From Whalleya microplaca (Eukaryota; Ascomycota; Sordariomycetes; Xylariales; Xylariaceae): 64,000 nucleotides of DNA. Where the stretch lies: positions 1,207,414 through 1,271,413 of the forward strand of contig MU385716.1 of assembly GCA_022497155.1 (NCBI GenBank), given 5' to 3'. The notes beneath the pieces are model-generated. The model had not been told where the DNA came from, did no database searches, and saw nothing but the letters and a program-made list of their open reading frames with translations. A program made the position numbers and the translations under genes. This document shows, piece after piece, positions 12,173-24,200 of the stretch (its first letter is position 1; every line of letters begins with the position of its first letter).

Positions 12173-14930
12173 CTTCGATGAAAGGAGAACGAACTAGTGA
12201 GAATCAAATTATAGAGTAATGAACGGTTTGGCTCTTGCGGTCGTCGGTGAGGATGAAGCTGTGAAACCAACGATTATGACGAGGCCGTAGGCCTATTAAA
12301 TAGAAAGACCATCTCACAACTTGATTGTCTTCCTAGCCGTCTTGAATCAAGGCATTGTTAGTATTGCGCAATTAGCAGCTGATAATTGCTAGCGAATATT
12401 CTCTTTCTCCTCGAAGCAGTATTCCATAACCTCCTCCGGGAGTATTCTCTCCGCTGCAGTATAAGATATTGATAATGTGGCCTCATTAACAGGTTACTTA
12501 CAGGTTTCATACATGATATTCGGTTGGTAATTCATTTGACCGAGGCGAAGACGACACCTGACGATAGTTCTTAAGCATGGGATCGAAACATCAGCCTAGC
12601 AAATTCCGTGATTTGGTTACGGCCCTATAGAGGAACAGAAGAGCTCTCGGTTGCCATCTTGAGTAATTCTTGCGCGACCCTTTTCAAGATGGACCCTAAA
12701 CTATCGTGAAGTTAGACCATCTTGACATATTACGAATCATAGCGGCTCAACTCACAAGCAATGTGGACGATCGTTGCCGCGGAAGCACGGTGTGGTTGAG
12801 ATGCCAGCTCTAGCTCCAAAAAGGGGGCCAGAGGAAGCAAACTCGCACCGTAACAGCAAAGACAGCGCAGTCCAGAACAAACTTCATCCTTTGCTGCCAA
12901 GAATCCGTGGCTCTTGGCAGGTATAAGTACTATCCTCGAGAAGGTCGATACTAGCGTCTAGACGCTACCCAACAGGTAGTATTAGTCATATGGGTCACTG
13001 TCAACGTAAAACGTGGTATCAAATAACGTAGTATTTGCCTCCATAGCCTTGACAAGCGATAGGAATGGGGATGAGTAAGAAGCATGGGTAAAGACTAGAG
13101 AAACTAAGAAGTGCTTACATGAGAATTGGAAATTGACAGTCTCCAAATGTGATAGCCTTTCATATGGTCACAAACTGGGAACTAGGTCAAGGGGGCGTAT
13201 GCTTGGCAAGCGCGGGCTCGGTGTAGTAGTTATGTTAGATATCGTGATGCCTAAATATGTACTTGCACGTGAAACTTCACAACCCTCCAAGCTAGAGACT
13301 GTATTGTTTCCCGTATCGGGAAAGGTGCTGCAGAGCATTGGCTACTATGTGGCTGGGCGGCGTAGACGAAACCTGCTGATACCGATACATTGCGGCCGCT
13401 GCTTGATCATTGCCAGCGGAAGATAGGGATTTTTTGTGATATGGACCGCCTTCGACGCAGGAACCGCCTGAATGACGAGCGCCAAGTGAGTTCTGCCTTG
13501 CAGAGAACTGCTGCTACGGTAGTGCGTGCAGCCGTCACTGTAACCATACTTCTCCTCACATGAAAGCTATTAAAAGTTCCCCAGGTGCCAAGGGGGTGAG
13601 TAAGAAGTTTATCTAACGCTTATTTGATGGGACCTGGAGAGGCGGAACCCGGTGGCGTGGCGGGCGGACGTGTGCTCCCTACTGTTATCTTGCCTTCGTG
13701 GACATAGCATGGCAACTTGCAGGGAAGGGCCCGGAGAAGAGTGGGATTGGCCTTGAGGTAGGCCAATGGGAGCCGGTGTTTCTAGCATGAGATTTCCGCA
13801 TACAGACGAGGCAACTCACTAGCGCCCCGGGCCGTTCCCGTCTAAGATCCGGCACCGGGGTTAAGAATTACCCCACAAGCGGTTGCTGACCTTAAAGGCG
13901 ACAGGGCCGTCTTACACGGCTGCCAAATACGTCCACCTCATGTCACCTTAGGACAAAAGAAGGGTTGCACTCCGCCTCCACAACGACATACGTGCCTACA
14001 CAGCGCAATGGCTACTAATACAACGTCTATACCGGACAGACCGGGAAGATGGTTCCTAACTTATGTACCTTCGCTCTTCGCTGCTCGGGTCCAAGATCTT
14101 GGATCGGAGACTTGATGATAAATGAACCAAGAAGATGAGCCAATCCCCCTGCAGCCTTGAAACATACAACCAGTTCTAGTGCGGGTTTACTCGCGTTCGG
14201 GCTCGCCAAGGGACCGGTCAACCCGGTAGGTAACTACGGTACTACTACACTATACGCGACCCTCCTAAATGAATTATCTTTAGCAACGAACACGCAAGAC
14301 GCGAAAAGTAAAAGAGCCAACCTAACATTTAACACTATGATGAACGTACCATCTAGAGGCCCAGCACGAAAATGACAGAACGTGGGGTCTTCATCACAGG
14401 AATCCTTACAATTCATTTTCCTTTTCTGGGGTTTCCATGCGTGACATCTCCATCGCACACATTTCCGCTTCCAGGCCAATATCCGTGCCCACCACGAGAC
14501 TAAATTCTGTACAAGATCTTCACTAGGTATCCCATGGTCACTCTTTATGGACACCTGAACAGATAGTGGGTTCTGACGAACAAAAAGGACAAGGGTTATG
14601 GTCGAACGAGATCTCGAACGGTAAGCCGTCTCTTGGAAACTCATACGCCAAGTCTCTACGACGAGAATTTCTCACGATGGCTGCAACTCTCTATTTGATA
14701 TGAATCAAGATAGCTTGGATATGTATTCTTGGTAATATCGAAGAAATCATGACACGATTATAGCGGCGAGGGGCAAAGAAGGAAAGAAACTTGGGCTAGG
14801 GAAGAGATGAATATAATATTAGACCTCGCCGTAAGCCTAAGTTCAATTTGTTCTTCACAACTCCCACAGTCACGACAGCACCGCGCTCACTCCGATACTC
14901 GCTGAGCATCTCCATTATAAAGGATCCATC
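12173..14930. other. Intergenic region between divergent secreted genes
   Basis: This 2.8-kb stretch is the shared upstream region of the minus-strand oxidase and the plus-strand 499-aa secreted protein. A TATA-like CTATAATTT lies roughly 50 nt above the oxidase ATG on the minus strand. I see no coding region; the frames at 13133-13426 and 14234-14644 lack a recognisable domain. Confidence 0.55.
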
Positions 14931-16967
14931 ATGTCTCGTTTCTCCCTTCCCTCTCTGCTCACGCTGGGTCTTCAGCTTGCAAACATGGTTGTCAACACTA
15001 TGGCACAAGACGCGCCCCTCTTCATCCAAGGAGCGTTGGAAGACGCCACCGCAACAGACGACACTTACAACACAGGTGGCACTATCTCCATCAACGGGTT
15101 CAATATGCAAGTGCCCAAGAATATGCTGGTCCAATTCCCCGCAGTGTATGTTCCTTGGAAAGACTTCGTTGAGGATAAGGACTCCATGATCGGCTACGAA
15201 ACGAATGTAAGTACTTAGTGCGCAGCTATCGGTAGCCTACCCAGTGCGATGAATTCGTTCCAATGCGACCCCATTGCCCCAGTGCGGACTATACCCAGTG
15301 CGGACAAACATCTTGGTATCCTTAAGCAAGCAGTGTGCCCGATTCGGGCGGGAGGCAAATATGACTGGCCAAAGTACTTAAAAGATTATGCTCCCTAGGT
15401 CATCGGCAACTTCATCAACGGACAGCCCATTGCGGCCCAGATCTTAACCTATGAGTTCTTCGAAGGTATGAGTAGCGGATTCATCGAGTCCATCGATTTT
15501 GCAGATGGCAGCATGAAGATCAGCAATGGACCAACCCTCCGAATCAGTGATCCAAACGCAGTGTTCTCTGTGGGCTTCACCGAGGCACCCTTCTTCACCG
15601 CCGAGTACGTGTTCTGAAGTCTTATATGCTCTATTCCAACTTCTCTTGATAGCTATGCTTGCATATCTGAGGTGCTTCTACAGTCAATACTCACGAGATG
15701 GCATAGAACTTCTGAAGTTGATGAAAAGGAGATTCACTAATTCCGGACTGTGTATAGTGACGAGAGTCCCAGCATCAGCTCCTTCTCAGGTTTCCCCATG
15801 TGTATTCCCCGTAACGCTACCGATCCTTTGTGCCCAGCTACCAACCGGCCCTTTCAGGGCTCGGGAACCTTGTAAGTAACCTAATATCTAGAGAGTAATA
15901 TGCTCACCTCCTTGATAGCTCCGTCTCAGATCCGCTTACGATGGCTCCTTTTCTTCCTGGTGATTTTGTAACCTTCATGGGCATCCGGCGTGGCGACGAG
16001 GTCATCTGCTTCAGCATCGTCGCTCAGAACGTCGAGATCACGACGCTTCAAGACCTTGTTTATATTCGTGTGGAGCTCGGACTAGTGGGAATCAGCAACT
16101 TCAACCCTAACGTGGAGCTTCGTGAATCTCGGGTAGGAAACCCTCAATCCCCTCGCAGCATATAGGGACTATTAGTTCCTAGTTTCATGCTAAAGATGAC
16201 ATTAACATTTTCATAGATTACTGGATACACATCAAACCCCGCTGCGACCGTCGCCATATACGCCATGGACTACGATCCATGTACGGGAGCCGTCACGGAC
16301 CGTATTGTTGCCGCCATCGGCCTACGAGGTGGACGCAATGAGCAAAACAAGTTCGAATGGCGTAGTGACATCTTCAGCGGCTACTCACGGGAGTATCGCA
16401 TAGTAGCAGAGATCAATGGAGTCCCCAAGACGCGGCCATCCAAGAACGGCTTTCTGGCTGGGACTTACGCACAGCCCGTCAACGTCTGGGTGCATGGCGA
16501 GCAAGCTATCCCCGGGACACCTCCCCCACCGTACGATTTTTCTCAAATGCCCTGGATAACCCAAGGAGTCGGCGTCGACGAGCTCGGTAACCTGTGGGGT
16601 CCCCTGGATCCTTTCCCTCAATCTGGCCTCTTGATTGACGCACCCGCGTGTGGTGCCGTATCCGCTGCAACGTTTCAGGGAAGCGAGATTGATACTAACT
16701 GGGTTCCTTCTGGTAAGTAACTACAGATGAGTTGTGAGTGGCCCTGGATAGAACGCTGAGACATAGCCCGTAGCTACTCTCCTCAATGGCACATTGCCCC
16801 TGAACTCAACTTCGATCGACACTAACGATACGATCACTACTCCCCCCACTACCGAAAACCCCCAAGTTAAGAAGCGCAATGTCCATGGACGATGGATGAC
16901 AAGAGCTCGCGTTGATTCAAACACACTGCCCCAGGATAACCCGAACCTGGTCCAGGTAAATGCTTAG
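14931..16967 (+). CDS. Secreted protein of unknown function, 499 aa
   Basis: Six exons (14931-15206, 15399-15604, 15758-15871, 15919-16132, 16217-16712, 16774-16967) splice into a 499-aa frame. It opens with a hydrophobic signal peptide (about residues 1-26, ending NTMAQ). The body holds conserved-looking segments such as FPAVYVPWKDFV, FLPGDFVTFMGI and PGTPPPPYDFSQMPW, six cysteines and no membrane span. The C-terminus has three NxS/T sequons (N440, N446, N453) and a KKR at 468-470 that Kex2 could cut, which would release a 29-residue tail. I think related hypothetical proteins exist in other ascomycetes, but I recognise no enzyme or fold. Intron 1 (192 nt) contains short CCAGTGCGGAC direct repeats. 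A slightly longer C-terminus is possible through a GTAAAT donor at about 16956. Confidence 0.85.
15239..15306 (+). repeat. CCAGTGCGGAC direct repeats within an intron
   Basis: Three close copies of a CCAGTGCG(GAC) core occur inside intron 1 of the 499-aa secreted protein gene; the last two are adjacent. They may explain the intron's greater length (192 nt). Confidence 0.6.
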
Positions 16968-17438
16968 ACACTTTCTAGGCATACGGGCTTGCTATTACCG
17001 ATTGATAAGTCAGGATCGGAAATTGAATGGATAAGCATTCTATGCAGTGTATAAAGTGTGAGATACTGGTACCGTGTGCTTCTTCAACTGTATAAGTAGT
17101 TTGAAGGGGGGACAGCCCCTTGCTAGATAGGCAGTGCGCTTTCAGTTGAGAATCAATATAAGCCTGTCTTTACCGCATCGCGAATGTAATTATGAGAATA
17201 CTGATACAAAATGTATCCGATATGGCTCATATGAAGTTCAGATAAATTTCATGCAATGAATACTATCAAAATTTGGATTTTATGTGGCTTCTTGTGCATG
17301 GCGACGTGGCTATGGCCCCTCTCCCCGTCTTCTCTTTACTGAAGTAACAGGAACAATATATTTCCCCCTCTTATTTCACGTAAGCTTGCACTGAATTCAC
17401 GCCGTACTGGAAGCAAATCGTTCCAGATTTTTACACAT

Positions 17439-17600
17439 GACAGAGACGACAACTAGAACTGCCAGCGAAGATGGCCCTTAGAGTTGGTCCAAAGACATTC
17501 TGATCAACATCATGGTCTATTTCGACTTACGAACCGAGACTTCGGCGTTCACAATCTCCTTGTTAACGAGTAGGTGAACATAATGGCTGTCATCGACCTT
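17439..17600 (+). pseudogene. Possible F-box protein relic
   Basis: From the ATG at 17439 the frame reads MTETTTRTASEDGP, then a stop. It continues in frame as SWSKDILINIMVYFDLRT, which resembles an F-box core (LPxDILxxIxxYLDLRT). After that it drifts and stops again. There is no intact downstream frame. If real, this is a nonsense-broken fragment of one of the many fungal F-box genes. The match is short, so the call is weak. Confidence 0.3.
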
Positions 17601-20392
17601 CACAGAGTTCTGGCCACAGCAACTGAACCGGTTTCTCGATTTCTTCACTTCGGCGACATGGACCCCTAGCCATCGGGGTTTGTCCCAGACCCGCAATGTC
17701 TTTCATGTTTAGACTCATAGAGAAGACAGTCCCTCGACTGCCAATGTATAAGATAACAACCTGCGATACCGAGTCGAAGCTGACGTACAGTCTTGATTTG
17801 GATGGGACAACTGTTAGTTCTCTGACGCTGTTGATGCCCGTCGCGCTTGTCGGGGGACTTTAAAGCTGCTATATCTAGTCACCGGAAGTCCGTTAACGAT
17901 AAGCGGATGAAATTTTGCTTCAAACCGTCGCAATCAAATCTGATAGGGAACGTGGCGTCATAAGAACACTTACGGAACAGTCAGGGACACTTGGCTCGCA
18001 TCTTGGAGGTGAGCCACAGTAGGTATTTATGGTATCAGGAATTCGGCAACCTCCCTTCAATGGCCAACTACAATATGCCATTCAATGGCGAGGCTCTTTC
18101 TAACTAATGACAGCAGTAAGTAATATGATAACCACGTCTGGTGTCAACGCATTACTGACTTTTAACACAGTCAGTGGAACACAGATGGGTGGAAATAATA
18201 ACTTGCTGTCCGTTTTACAAAGGCACCCAGTGCTAGGAATCAACAAATGGACTTTATAGCAACCACTATACAATTCCAAGAAATCAAACATATTATCTTA
18301 TCTTTTGATTGCTTGCTAACATTTCGCTAGACGCGGACTTTTTACTGCATCTAACTACGAATCATTTCGTACGTAACTATTATCTGGTCCTGACGAGCCA
18401 TCCAGCAAACCGACTCACTTTTAGTTGGCAGTACGGCCGATTCCTCCATTGCCTATTCTAACTCTAGAGTAATAACACGTTTTTAACTCCCTTTGATAGC
18501 ATTAACACACTTACTGCACAAGACATTGCTGATAAGTTGGTCACAACTCTCTGATTTCTCGGGCATGGTGTACGCTATGGCTGTGGTCTCGTAGTACTAG
18601 GCCGCATATGCCGTGTCGAATACCGGCCTGGTAACTTTTGGACGGAAGTGTTTGATAAAGCGCATATGCTCTTAACTCAAAAGTCGCTCTAGATAGAGGG
18701 CGTATGAGCGCTTGATATACTACAAGACTCGCCTCTGGTGACATCGGAATCGTACAATTCTGCGATGTATGTATGACAGCATACGGCCGATGAAACATTG
18801 AGACGCAGCCATCGGCAGAACAGTTTCAAGGCCTTTTATCGTGAAAGCATCCGTCATTGGGTGGCCTATGAGGTATTCGCCGCAAGTAGAAGCCCCTCAA
18901 CTGTGAAACCGTACGATGGACCGTACGACGGAGGTTTCTCGTAATATATTTCCGGATCTGATCATTATCTCTGGTTCCCCTTTCCACCTGGCTTTAGATA
19001 TTATCCTGATATCTATCGTCATCAGGCAAGTACTCTTTGAACAAAAAAATTGAGCGGTAGCTGCTCCATAACACAGCTAGGTCGTTAGTCAGCTCGTGCA
19101 GCGGAATGCTCTTTCAGTGACCTCAGACCTCCGAGGTGCGAAAACATCCGGGCGTCGCCGCCGTCATACAGCGTACAATGCCTAGTACGGTTATTTCAAG
19201 AAACGAGTGGTTAGCTGAGAGAGCGAAGGGGTTGACCACTTAGTCCTGGATAGTAACGCTAGCGCTAGTCTGAACGATGATTGCCAAGCAATCTAAATTG
19301 ATAGGTGGAAGTGAACGAACACCTAGAGTAGTAGCTCAATAAAAGTGACATTCACATATATTGTAAGTGATGATTGATGCTAATGACAGATGGAGTCAAT
19401 CCCCACAACCCAAGCTGGACGGACCATTCTTGGAATTGCGATGGTCTCTCCGGCTCCGGAATAGGGGACTCTAGCAACTACCACGCGAGCGACCGGTCGA
19501 TCGCACGGTCCGGAGGTTATCTTTTTGTTGTATGTAGGCAATGTAGGTATGCGTATGTATGTATGTAGGTTGCGTAGGTAGTGTAGGTAGTCAGGTAGTG
19601 TACCTAAGATCACTCGGTCATGATTTTGCGACTTATTTTAGTCGCATGTTATTAGTAAGATATTCACACAGAGCAAGTTTGCAGCATGTTTATTATCAGG
19701 ATGTGCAACGCCGTGGAGAAATTCCCTGCGATGATCCTGATCTGTCGGCCAGTCGGCCGTTCCGTCCTGCCGTCGTCCCAGCAGAGGGGAAATATGGCGC
19801 AAGGATGCTTATGTATTAGTGGAATTCAAGCGGCAGCGATCTGCTGAAGAGCGAAGGGCTTTCGGATCTTGGTGCTCGGGGTAGATGTCGATGCAGTAAG
19901 TATGCAATTGTCCCTTGCGAGGGAAAATGGCCGTTATGGTTTCTGGGCTCCGGTTACACGGGAGGATGTTGTGTCTGACAAGATCGTACGTTCGGTACCC
20001 TATATCTTATAATAATGAGTTGTTAGATTTGCATGGTACATAGGTCCCATCAGGACGCACGGGCACTGTAGATTCACATACATATTTAGGTGCTTAGCCT
20101 CTTCGTATCCACAGTTTTTAGCGAAAAGTCGTATTTGTCTGAATTGGCTTATTTCATGTCAAGGCCGTATTAGCCGAGTTATAGGTATCATACTATTATG
20201 TCCATCGCGAGTAAGTTCATGCAGGGCCGGAGTTGCCTACTGCAAGTGTATATAAAAAGAAGGGAAAAAAAAAACCTGGCAGGCTGGAAAATCGGCAGAC
20301 ATGTCAACAAGGCTAGTAGTCCTTTTAGGTAGGTAGTATGTACATATGTACCTGAAGCTCCAGCTCGAGGCTAGCACATCTGGTAGGTACTA

Positions 20393-20455
20393 TGTAGACC
20401 TAGCAGACCTAGCAGACCTGGAAAGCTGGGACATGCTGGACATGCTGGACATGCC
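20393..20455 (+). repeat. Short tandem 9-mer repeats
   Basis: Two adjacent 9-bp tandem series occur upstream of the tricalbin gene: AGACCTAGC-type (about three units) and ATGCTGGAC-type (about three units). No function is evident. Confidence 0.75.
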
Positions 20456-21221
20456 CCGTGGCCTGTGCCCCATTCCGCAGTCATCGAGGCGTCTGATTGG
20501 CCGGAGCTGGGTGGCAGTGGGTGGCTAGCAGGCTTGGGGGGGTTCCATCGGGGCTCCATCCATTACGTCGTTTGGATATGGATCTGGGAATAGTGGAGCC
20601 CTGAGATGGGTAGCCAGACCCTCTGAGTTGGATCTATTGGCACCGTAAGAAGTAAGGCGCTGCGTGTCTCTCCAGCTTTCCCACATGCTTTCCCACAAGC
20701 AGCAGTCTACCAGCCAGCCAGCTTACCTTTGCAACATCGCCAACTTGACACCAACTCGCACCTCTGACGCCATTCCTTGCTTTTTTTATTGCCTTTTCAT
20801 TTTTATTTTTATTTTCCTTCGTTGCTCCCGCGGCCGTACCATTCCATCCATTCCATCAGACATCAGATCTGTCAAAACCTTGTTACGTGCATGACTGTCC
20901 GTCCGCCCCTACTTGTGTCCCCCTACCTGTACTACGTATATTTTCTTACCTCTCGCTAGCTAGGGAGCCCCTCAGCTCTTATTATTCACTAGCTTCACTT
21001 AACATCATCTTATCATCTTAACCACAACTAAACAATCATAACAACACGTACACAGTAGACACTCCTTTACGTAACCTGATCTCCTTGCCCGTACTTTCTC
21101 CCTCGCCTTAAGCCCTGAGCCCTTATATGAATGCGTACATTGTTATATACCACTACCCTTCACTGCCAATAGTTGACTTGCCGCTTTTGAGCTGCTTCAG
21201 CAGCGTTCCCTCGTAGTCATT

Positions 21222-24200
21222 ATGGCTACGGCTCAAGACGCGAACGAGCTCAAGCAACAGGGTGCCATTGAAGCTTCGCAAGACCCCGAATCGTCTGTCA
21301 GCGCCGATGACGCCCAGAGGAAATTGGTCGAGGAGAGTAAGAATGCCGGCGTAGCTGCTTTCACTTTCGACCCGGATGCGAGCCCGGAGGAGAAAAGGGC
21401 CCAGACCAAGGCTGTATGCTGTCCGCCATGCTACTTACTGAGAGCGTCAACTGATTTGGCTGTCATTCTAGGCTATACCAGATGAACTCCGCCGAACGCG
21501 AAAGCCGAAGGGCATTGCCCTTGCCACCGACGTCGACGATGGCAGCAAAGCCGCTTACGATCTCCCCACCCCTTCGAAAGCTGGCGCCGTTGAGATTGTC
21601 AAGGATAACGAAGGCAGGACAATCATTGACGGCAATACCGTGGAAGAGGAGGAGGACCTGGCCGCCAAAGTTGGTTGGACCCAGCGATTCGGCTGGCCTA
21701 CCGAGAGTGTCTTGGCCGGCGAAAGTCTGTTAGATCAATCTACCTGGTTAGAGGAGAAGGTACCTGATCAATTCTTCGGAGGTTAGTCCAATTGCTTTCC
21801 TATGCATCAACGAATCACCGTGAATGCTCACACTATGCAGAATGGTATCACAATGCCGCAATAATCGTCTTTGCCTGTATCGCCTCGTGGCTAGTCGCGG
21901 TACTGGGAGGTGGTCTAGGCTGGATCATAATCGTCATGGCTGGTTGCTCTACCTACTACCGCACATCGATCAGACGAGTCCGACGAAATCTGCGCGACGA
22001 CATTACTCGAGAAATGGCCCTGAAAAGATTAGACACTGACCACGAATCCTTGGAATGGATCAACTCGTTCCTAGTTAAGTTTTGGCCTATCTACCAGCCC
22101 GTCTTGGCCCAGACTATAATCAATTCTGTTGATCAGGTTTTGAGTACGGCAACGCCTGCGTTCCTCGACAGTCTGAAGCTAAAGACATTCACTCTGGGAT
22201 CCAAACCCCCGAGAATGGACCATGTCAAGACCTATCCTAAGGCCGAGGATGATACTGTCATCATGGACTGGAAGTTTAGTTTCACTCCCAACGATACCGC
22301 TGATATGACGTATCGCCAGCTCAAGAATAAGATAAACCCTAAAGTTGTCCTCGAAATCCGCATTGGTAAAGCTATGATTAGCAAGGGTCTTGATGTCATC
22401 GTCGAAGATATGGCCTTCTCTGGCATCATGCGCCTCAAGATCAAGCTTCAGTTTCCCTTTCCTCATATCGAGAAAGTCGAGATGTGCTTCCTAGAACGTC
22501 CTAAGATCGACTATGTCTGCAAGCCGCTTGGTGGTGAGACTTTCGGGTTTGACATCAACTTCATTCCCGGCTTAGAGAGTTTTATCCAAGAACAGATCCA
22601 CGGCAACTTGTCTCCCATGATGTATGCACCGAATGTTTTCCCTATCGAAGTAGCCAAGATGCTTGCGGGTTCTCCTGTCGATCAGGCGATTGGCGTGGTT
22701 GCAGTCACGCTCCATGGGGCCCAAGGTCTCAAGAACCCTGATAACTTCTCTGGCAATCCCGATCCGTATGCTGTAGTCACCTTGAACAAGCGAGCTCCTC
22801 TAGCGCAGACCAAGACTATCAAGGACACTTCCAACCCTCGCTGGAATGAAACACACTACGTCATCATAACCTCCTTCAACGACTCACTGGACATTATGGT
22901 TTACGACTACAATGATTTCCGCAAGGACAAGGAACTTGGTGTGGCGTCTTTCCAGCTCGAGAGGGTAGAGGAGCTTGGTGTATATGAGAACGAACGTTTA
23001 GAGGTCATCGCGAATGGTAAAGCTCGAGGTGTGGTTAGTGCTGATTTCCGCTTCTTCCCGGTTCTGGAAGCAACAAAGAATGCAGAAGGCAAAGAGGAGC
23101 CTGCGCCAGAGACGAATACTGGTATTCTACGATACACGATCGAGCAAGCAAAAGATCTCGATGGCACCAAGAGCTTGGTTGGCTTGCTAAACCCTTATGC
23201 CATTTTGCTACTCAATGGTAAAGAAGTTCATCACACCAAGAAGCTCAAACGCACCAATAATCCAATCTGGGACAATGGCTCCAAGGAGATCCTCATTACA
23301 GACAAGAAGAATGCCAGGCTGGGTCTTGCTATCAAGGACGATCGTGAAATCGCTGGTGATCAGCTTATTGGTACGTATCAGATCAAGCTCGATGACATGC
23401 TCGAGATGATGGAGAAGGGTCGCGATTGGTATAATTTGGCAGGAGCACAGACCGGACGAGCAAAGCTTACTGCGCAGTGGAAGCCCGTTGCCTTGTCCGG
23501 CGTTCTAGCCGGTACTGGAGGCTACCAAACGCCAATCGGTGTCATGCGTCTCCATTTCAGGAGCGCTCGCGACCTTCGGAATTTTGAAACTATGGGTAAA
23601 TCAGATCCTTACGTCCGCGTGCTCCTTTCCGGCATTGAGAAAGGTCGGACGGTGACGCACCGCAACACGCTGAGTCCTGAGTGGGATGAAGTCATTTATG
23701 TACCAATACACTCGGCAAGAGATCGCCTGACTCTAGAAGTCATGGACGCCGAGAAGATGGGCAAAGATCGTAGCTTGGGTTTAGTCGAGATATTTGCGGC
23801 CGACTATATTGAACAAGACGAGAACGCCGAGTATCTCGTAAATGATCAGAAGAAAGTACACGAAGATGGTCTTCGATTACACGGAAAGGGTATCGCCAAG
23901 GGAACACTCATCCATACCGTCTCTTTCTTCCCATGCCTGAATATAGCAGATCCCGAGGACGAGGAAGAAGAAGAGGGAGAGGGAGAGGAAGGAGAAGAAA
24001 AGGAAGGTGAAACGGGGCCTGAAGTGCCGAAGAAGTCTTTAGATGTTCCTCGATCGTCAGACGCCGGCAAGTTCGCCCCACTCGAAAGGAAGGAAACCAA
24101 TAAAGAGCCAACTACGCCGAATACGCCTACCATACCCTTGCCTCCCGTTTCTCCTAGATCAGCCACCACATCAGAGCGTAAATCTCATGATGCGCCAAGG

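Larger units (their letters stand above)
16968..21221. other. Intergenic, 4.2 kb, with degenerate remnants
   Basis: No intact gene is visible. A possible F-box relic is listed separately at 17439. Tandem 9-mers (CTAGCAGAC-type and ATGCTGGAC-type) lie at about 20393-20455. An A-run follows TATAAAAAG at about 20250-20275. The last few hundred bases are pyrimidine-rich and probably hold the promoter and 5' UTR of the tricalbin gene. Confidence 0.5.
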
